Origin: an uncultured Pseudodesulfovibrio sp.
GTDB lineage: Bacteria > Desulfobacterota > Desulfovibrionia > Desulfovibrionales > Desulfovibrionaceae
Assembly (NCBI RefSeq): GCF_963677845.1
Contig: NZ_OY782498.1
Location: 10,001-74,000 of the forward strand
Length of the DNA: 64,000 nt
Direction: 5' to 3'
Part shown: in pieces, positions 59,145 to 64,000 of the stretch
Layout of the letters: each line of letters begins with the position of its first letter
Position numbering within the stretch: position 1 is the first letter of the stretch
Made by a program: the position numbers and the translations under genes
The notes under the pieces: model-generated
The model's database searches: none
What the model was told of the DNA's origin: nothing
What the model saw: the letters and a program-made list of their open reading frames with translations, nothing else

Positions 59145-60833
59145 ATGAAAACCGTTGCTGTTGATCCTGACATGCGTTTCTACAATCTTTTGGAAAGCTA
59201 TCCGTATACTCCAACTACTGCTCTTTGCGAATTCATTGACAATTCGATTCAGGCTTTTGAAGATGCTAGGCAGGATGGAAGCATCACCGATGGAGAAAAA
59301 TTAGAAATTCATATAAAATTCAAGGATGAAGAGCTCGGTGAACCGTCAATTGTAATAAGAGATTATGGGGTCGGCATTGCTGAAACAGATCTCCAGCAGG
59401 CCTTGAAGCCAGCTTTTGCGCAAAAAGATAAAGCACTAAGCGAGTTCGGAATAGGAATGAAGGCCTCTGCCATTTGGTTTGGGAGGCGCTGGCAGCTTAC
59501 AAGTTTATCTCGGGTTAAGGGTGAACAGTTTTGTATAGAATTTGATTTGGATCATCTTCTTTCCAACGGATTGAGTGAGCTTCAAGTTAATGAGGCAGGT
59601 AGGCTAAAAAAGCCTGGTGTTGAGATAAAAATCTCAAAATTAAAAAACAAAATATATAAACGTATTGTAGAAGATACCCATTTGAATTTACAGGAGATAT
59701 ATCAGCTTTTTACTCGGGGAGAGGGGGCTTTCCTTAAAATTACTACAGAGTTTAATGGGACGCGCATAACAAAAAGTAATAAGCAAAAAAGTGATTTCTA
59801 CGAAGTGTTACGCTATCCTCGTGCAGAGGAAAGAGTAGAGCCCAAAACCAAAGAAAAGATTTTTTATTCATACGGAGAGACTCTTTTTTGGAAAGAGCAT
59901 TTCGATTTCAAGTTCAATGGCAAAAAAGTTCATGGATTTCTCTCTGTACTGAAAACTTCTAGTCAAAAGTCTAATCCAGGCATTCGGCTATTTCGTTTCA
60001 AAAGATTGATTCGAGGCATGGTACATGCCCCATATCGTCCAGTAGATTTAGTTGGAACGGCAAATAAACATGCTGCTTCAAGGGTATATGGTGAAATTCA
60101 TTTAGATGGTCAGCCTATTAGTAATCATAAAGGTGACTTTCAGTTTGATGAGGCTTTCTTTTTAGAGACTCTTAAAAATCAGCCCCAAATAAGCGCGCTG
60201 ATTGATCAGGCAGAAAGTTATAGAGCAAAGCTGGTTGAAAAAGGAAAAACTCAACATTTTGGTAGTTTTGAGGATTTTCAAAAAGCCACTAACAAGAAAA
60301 CAACTCGGCGAACATCTCCTGCGAAAAAGAAAAAAGGGAAAACTTCCAAGCCTGGTTCATCGCCAAAATTCACATCCGCTTCTCCTCAGACCTCACTTCA
60401 AAAGCCAATTGATGCACTTGTGAATGCATCATTGCCTTCGCAACTGTTCCTGTTACATCAGATTCGCGACGTTACTGTTGAAATGTACCACTTATCCCAA
60501 TGGTGGCCATTTTGTTTGTGCTATCGTGTGGTGTTGGAAGTTGGGATAATTGAAAAATTAAAACAGGAGCATGAGGCTCATTACGAGAAAGCTTATGATA
60601 AATCTATTGAGGGACTTTTAAAATATCTAAGCACCCATCGAAAGGAATTAATCGATGAGGCTAAGTTTAAAGTGCTGCATAAAAATCTGCGCGATGGCGG
60701 TAAGATTATTGAGAATATTCCGATGATAGCAGTTCTGAATAATGCTTCTCATGGTAACTTCAGGCCATCGGAAACCGAAGTGGACATATTGCTGACAAAT
60801 ACTCAAGCATTGATAGAGTGGATATCTGAATAG
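59145..60833 (+). CDS. MORC-like GHKL ATPase
   Basis: A 562-aa protein with an N-terminal GHKL (Hsp90/MutL/MORC) ATPase: N-box LCEFIDNSIQAF (Glu29, Asn33), G1 DYGVGI (Asp73), lid FGIGMKAS (about 101-108), and a following S5-like region (about 190-340, with RLFRFKRLIRGMV). A basic Lys/Arg-rich linker (about 385-410) and a C-terminal helical domain follow. Prokaryotic MORC/MutL-like ATPases are known to be linked to 5mC methylases and nucleases in restriction-modification systems. It is 50 nt downstream of the methyltransferase with GGAG before its ATG. The role in DNA clamping or remodelling is an inference. Confidence 0.87.
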   Translation: MKTVAVDPDMRFYNLLESYPYTPTTALCEFIDNSIQAFEDARQDGSITDGEKLEIHIKFKDEELGEPSIVIRDYGVGIAETDLQQALKPAFAQKDKALSEFGIGMKASAIWFGRRWQLTSLSRVKGEQFCIEFDLDHLLSNGLSELQVNEAGRLKKPGVEIKISKLKNKIYKRIVEDTHLNLQEIYQLFTRGEGAFLKITTEFNGTRITKSNKQKSDFYEVLRYPRAEERVEPKTKEKIFYSYGETLFWKEHFDFKFNGKKVHGFLSVLKTSSQKSNPGIRLFRFKRLIRGMVHAPYRPVDLVGTANKHAASRVYGEIHLDGQPISNHKGDFQFDEAFFLETLKNQPQISALIDQAESYRAKLVEKGKTQHFGSFEDFQKATNKKTTRRTSPAKKKKGKTSKPGSSPKFTSASPQTSLQKPIDALVNASLPSQLFLLHQIRDVTVEMYHLSQWWPFCLCYRVVLEVGIIEKLKQEHEAHYEKAYDKSIEGLLKYLSTHRKELIDEAKFKVLHKNLRDGGKIIENIPMIAVLNNASHGNFRPSETEVDILLTNTQALIEWISE

Positions 60834-60871
60834 TTGCCAACAGTAGTAACAATATTGAGGGATAAAAGTTT

Positions 60872-62992
60872 TTAAGTATTTGCTTCTTCGAGCGCTTTTA
60901 AGAAGTCAGTGTGAAATATCCTTTCAGGAGGGAGTGTGAATGTCGAAAAAGATATTGCGAACTCTCCAAGATTATATGTGTTATTTTGGGATTCACAAAG
61001 AGGTGCCATTGAAATGTTGGTTCCTCCTGATTCGACAAACCACGCTAGATCCTCTTCGCAAAGAGTGTCCCCTGCCCACATGTTGTATTCTTTGCCATCC
61101 TTTACACTAACTCCGGTCTCTAGGAAGTTTTCAATTTCACCCGAATAACGTATGGGGTGCCCTTCAATTTTGTACCCAGTAAAGACCCTGTTTCCGAGAA
61201 TGGTGCACGTAAATATTTTTTTAGAAGCGATGTTCGTAATGCCAAAATCAGTTTCGATTCTTTGCTGATGTTTGGTCTTTGATAATTCTTCGACAGCTCT
61301 AAAGAGTTGCTTTGATGACTTTTTTATATGGTCATACGTGGTGCGCTCTTCAGCATAATTACAGGGCAAGAAATTGTTCTTTACCTCAAAAATAAAAATG
61401 TAATTATCAAATATAGAGATGCAGTCTACCTCTTGTGTTCCAATGAAATAGTTACTTTTGGTTAAGCTGTTCACTTTTAATAGAGAATTGTACAGATTGA
61501 GTACTAGTGGCTCGTTTACATTATCTTCGAAAAAGCGTTGTTTGTGGTAAACCAAAGAGTTTCGTATGAGGTCTGAACATATTAGTGATTGGACATTGCA
61601 ATAATAAAAATTACCTAAATCTGTAATTGGCTTGTACTGAATGTCAAAAAAAGAATCTTTTATTGGATCAAAACTAAATGTTTTGATGAAGGATTCAATA
61701 ATTGATTCATCGAAAAATAATCCTAATAGGCGATGTATATCTTTTTTCTCAAAATATGGGATAATTGAGCGCATTACTAACGCCGGAGGGGGGAAGGAAG
61801 GGGAATGAGCTTCTTTTAAAAGTGCATGTCCAAATATCGTCCCTATAAACACGAAAAATCTTCGAAGTTTTATAACATCAAGTACTGTTATCTGGCCATT
61901 GATTTTAAAATTATAAAGGGCGTCAGCTTTGATGTGGTACTGTGAACATGTGTAGGCTATAAGGGATGCTTCATCTGTTGAGATGGAGTCCCTATTAAAA
62001 TAGCCATGAAATGCCATGATTAAGGAGTTATCTTCAGGTAAACCGAACACAAGCCTTTCTGGTCCGTTTTTGCTAGTCCTTATAACTAGTGAATTAGAAA
62101 GCTCTTCTTTGTGTAATTCTAATTGGTGGTGAAAGTCGTTGTTGATGTCAAGATTGTTAACAATCGCGGAGTGCACTTTGAAGCTTTGTATTTGGTGGTT
62201 TGTGTATCCACACACGCGACACTTTTCATACTCAGGGTCAATTGGCTTGATGATCAATGATTTGTCATCTAAGTGTGCGACATATGGAAGCTTCCCAATA
62301 ACAATTTCTGCATAAATGTATTGCTTTAGTATGTGCGAAAAAATAATAACGTTAAAGTGCTCTTCCAATTTATATTCGTCAATATCACCATTGATACTGG
62401 GAAGGACTTCTGATGTGTCGTAAAATATTGAAGCTATATAAGAACAAGATTCTGCAATTTCTTCTGTAGTTACCTGGTGACCATTTGATAATTTCCAATT
62501 TGCTTTGTTCAGAAAGAAGACGTCTGCATATGCTAAAACAGATTTTAAAAACGATACATTGTCCGTTTCTATAGTGTTTTTTATTTTACTGTATGCGACC
62601 AAGGCAATTGAAGAAAATTTAATTATTGCCATTACAGATTTGATATATTGACTGACTTTTCTATGGATAAAATTTGATTTGTATAATGCAAAAAGATGTT
62701 TGTAAATCTGCTCTGGATATTTAAAGTCAAATGACGAAGGCTTAAAAATATTACTTTTGTATGATTCGTTAATGCCAGTATTTGTATGTTGAAGTGCTAA
62801 ATAAAGAAATTTTATTGATGAATCGCTTTTGTCGAATAACTCTTTATATTTTTTTAATGCAGTTCGACAACGTTTGCTTTTCTTTTTTATAGATAAGCAC
62901 CCTTCAAAGTACGCATCATCCTTGTCTCTTAATCTTAATTGAGCTTCATTTAAATAACTCTGCAGTTCTGATATATGTTTTGTGTTTGTCAT
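60872..62992 (-). CDS. Large island protein with PD-(D/E)xK-type nuclease motif
   Basis: A 706-aa protein, mostly helical and Lys/Ile-rich. Near residues 519-541, TQEVDCISIFDNYIFIFEVKNN fits the core of PD-(D/E)xK nucleases: Glu521, Asp523, then a hydrophobic strand ending Glu536-Val-Lys538. A YEKCRVCGY element (about residue 257) offers a CxxC. The N-terminal half is unrecognised. As a convergent neighbour of a 5mC methylase and MORC ATPase it could be the restriction or effector component, but nuclease activity is only predicted. Its gene is AT-rich and oriented against the methylase operon, with 38 nt between stops. Confidence 0.7.
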   Translation of the reverse strand: MTNTKHISELQSYLNEAQLRLRDKDDAYFEGCLSIKKKSKRCRTALKKYKELFDKSDSSIKFLYLALQHTNTGINESYKSNIFKPSSFDFKYPEQIYKHLFALYKSNFIHRKVSQYIKSVMAIIKFSSIALVAYSKIKNTIETDNVSFLKSVLAYADVFFLNKANWKLSNGHQVTTEEIAESCSYIASIFYDTSEVLPSINGDIDEYKLEEHFNVIIFSHILKQYIYAEIVIGKLPYVAHLDDKSLIIKPIDPEYEKCRVCGYTNHQIQSFKVHSAIVNNLDINNDFHHQLELHKEELSNSLVIRTSKNGPERLVFGLPEDNSLIMAFHGYFNRDSISTDEASLIAYTCSQYHIKADALYNFKINGQITVLDVIKLRRFFVFIGTIFGHALLKEAHSPSFPPPALVMRSIIPYFEKKDIHRLLGLFFDESIIESFIKTFSFDPIKDSFFDIQYKPITDLGNFYYCNVQSLICSDLIRNSLVYHKQRFFEDNVNEPLVLNLYNSLLKVNSLTKSNYFIGTQEVDCISIFDNYIFIFEVKNNFLPCNYAEERTTYDHIKKSSKQLFRAVEELSKTKHQQRIETDFGITNIASKKIFTCTILGNRVFTGYKIEGHPIRYSGEIENFLETGVSVKDGKEYNMWAGDTLCEEDLAWFVESGGTNISMAPLCESQNNTYNLGEFAISFSTFTLPPERIFHTDFLKALEEANT

Positions 62993-63116
62993 GTAGGGTC
63001 CGAGGAGTTGCTTGTCGAATATGCATTGTAAGGCGCTGGGGGCGGTAAGCTTCTGAAAAACTTTGCTTTGCTAATTCATGTCGTGGGTAAAACTGTTGGT
63101 TTAAGTCTTTTGCTTT

Positions 63117-63575
63117 TCAGTATGTTATTGCGTCCCATTTCGATATGAGCTGATCCGCCAATTCACTCAATTCATGTGTTTTTCCATTATACGATAAATG
63201 GTATTCAGGTTCCGAGTTTAACGTTATTTCATTTAAGGCTGCGCCATTTAGTAAAGAGCTTTTGGTACTGGGGATCGCGTTTTTGTCTATTTGCTGTAGT
63301 TTAGGGTCGCGAAGCTTTAAATGTTTATTCTTGTTACAAACAAACTGCATTATAATATAGAGATTGCCGAAATGAGTTCGGATTTTATTCTTTGTCCATT
63401 TTTTATGAATCCGTTTTCTTCTGTTCGTGCGAGGGCCTTTGATCAGGTAGTCTTCAATGTGATATATAGTCACGAATAAGTTGAAAATATTGTCTGGGGT
63501 TGGGGCGTTGCGATAAACAACTAAATCCCTCTTTGCCTTTGCGAGCATCTCGCTTGCGCAATTAATCCCGAACAT
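63117..63575 (-). CDS. Small HEPN-like hypothetical protein
   Basis: A 152-aa protein with helices TPDNIFNLFVTIYHIEDYLI (about 26-45) and LYIIMQFVCNKNKHLKLRD (about 72-90). This two-helix pattern with a late N-K-x-K-H-L is seen in HEPN/Abi-type small proteins. It lacks a clear Rx4-6H. GGAG precedes the ATG. It lies 124 nt upstream of the 706-aa gene on the same strand and may be co-transcribed. Function unknown. Confidence 0.6.
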   Translation of the reverse strand: MFGINCASEMLAKAKRDLVVYRNAPTPDNIFNLFVTIYHIEDYLIKGPRTNRRKRIHKKWTKNKIRTHFGNLYIIMQFVCNKNKHLKLRDPKLQQIDKNAIPSTKSSLLNGAALNEITLNSEPEYHLSYNGKTHELSELADQLISKWDAITY

Positions 63576-63736
63576 TTTTCGATCTCCTTGCTTTCTGATA
63601 GCTCAAACTGCCTTCATCGCTCTCAGCGCATGTTTGTCACGCACTGCCGTATATATACAAAATCTTGATCACACTCAAACAGTCTGTTTATAAATGGCAG
63701 CAAATATGTGAAGTGTGGGCCATCTGGTTGCATCAC

Positions 63737-64000
63737 TTAGTGGTGCTTTTCAAAGTGACGCTTTTTGATGTCCCGTAGCTTGTTGTATTGACGGTTCATT
63801 TTTTGTGTGAATACTCGATACCAGTTAGGCGGATTTGGAAAGTCCCTTACTAGTGAAGCATATCTCACAGCACCTTCTTTCCACGCGTCCGTAATGCGCA
63901 TCTTTGGACTTAACATTATCCAGAGTGCGAGGTGGATGATGTGATGACGTGTGGAAATGCCTCTCCAAGAAAAAGGCGTTCTTTTGTGCGGAATCATAAA
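63737..64000 (-). CDS. Hypothetical protein, probably partial at window edge
   Basis: An open frame from the stop at 63737 to the window end, giving 86 aa from an ATG at 63997 and open beyond it. Aromatic-rich and basic (SWRGISTRHHIIHLALWIML, PNPPNWYRVF, KMNRQYNKLRDIKKRHFEKHH). The true start probably lies outside the window. I do not recognise it; a link to mobile or defence functions is possible only by location. Confidence 0.45.
   Translation of the reverse strand, partial: FMIPHKRTPFSWRGISTRHHIIHLALWIMLSPKMRITDAWKEGAVRYASLVRDFPNPPNWYRVFTQKMNRQYNKLRDIKKRHFEKHH

Overview
This window looks like a chromosomal segment of a Desulfovibrio/Pseudodesulfovibrio-type sulfate reducer (Desulfobacterota). 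That is an inference from gene content: a Phs/Psr-type sulfur-compound reductase operon, AcsA, DUF1786, CheX, HEAT-receiver and many two-component proteins, plus GC-rich coding bias. There is no taxonomic search behind it.

Layout. 1-1.4 kb: 3' part of a 23S rRNA gene, 5S rRNA, terminator and a short coding-like relic. 1.4-16 kb: housekeeping and accessory genes (dimethylargininase, AsmA, DUF4197, a giant secreted beta-helix/EF-hand/arylsulfotransferase-like protein, DUF1786, a lipase-like hydrolase, cheX plus HEAT-receiver, an MBL hydrolase, an AEC transporter, DUF554). 16.3-20.8 kb: tRNA-Leu(CAA), a LytTR protein with a degenerate receiver, acetyl-CoA synthetase and a metallophosphoesterase. 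20.8-29.8 kb: OmpA/FecR operon, then a sulfur-metabolism module (cytochrome c, PhsABC-like reductase, triple rhodanese, a rhodanese-redoxin protein, TorD chaperone, CsoR/CstR-family regulator). 29.8-49.3 kb: hybrid sensor kinase, Era, a Fur-box/AraC/TonB-receptor group, a radical SAM/PgeF/folate operon, an NtrC-type regulator, ATP-grasp, two HD-GYP genes and a fused MrfA-MrfB-like helicase-exonuclease. 49.3-52.4 kb: three tandem ~344-bp repeats and one inverted copy enclosing an AT-rich HEPN-type gene. 52.6-55.2 kb: lepA-lepB. 55.2-64 kb: AT-rich island with an unknown 570-aa protein, a small putative regulator, a 5-methylcytosine methyltransferase, a MORC-like GHKL ATPase, a PD-(D/E)xK-type protein and a small HEPN-like protein.

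The most striking observation is in the sulfur module. The gene after the triple rhodanese has an in-frame TGA exactly where its upstream paralogous domains carry a conserved cysteine. The reading frame continues through it into a redoxin domain, and a bacterial-SECIS-like hairpin follows 25 nt downstream. It is best read as a selenocysteine-containing rhodanese-redoxin fusion. The operon promoter carries a 19-nt dyad in its -35/-10 spacer, and a regulator with the Cys-x-Cys pattern of persulfide-sensing CstR lies at the far end of the module. Together these suggest a persulfide-responsive thiosulfate/polysulfide reduction and sulfane-sulfur handling system. The second notable region is the MORC-linked methylation/defence island at the right end.
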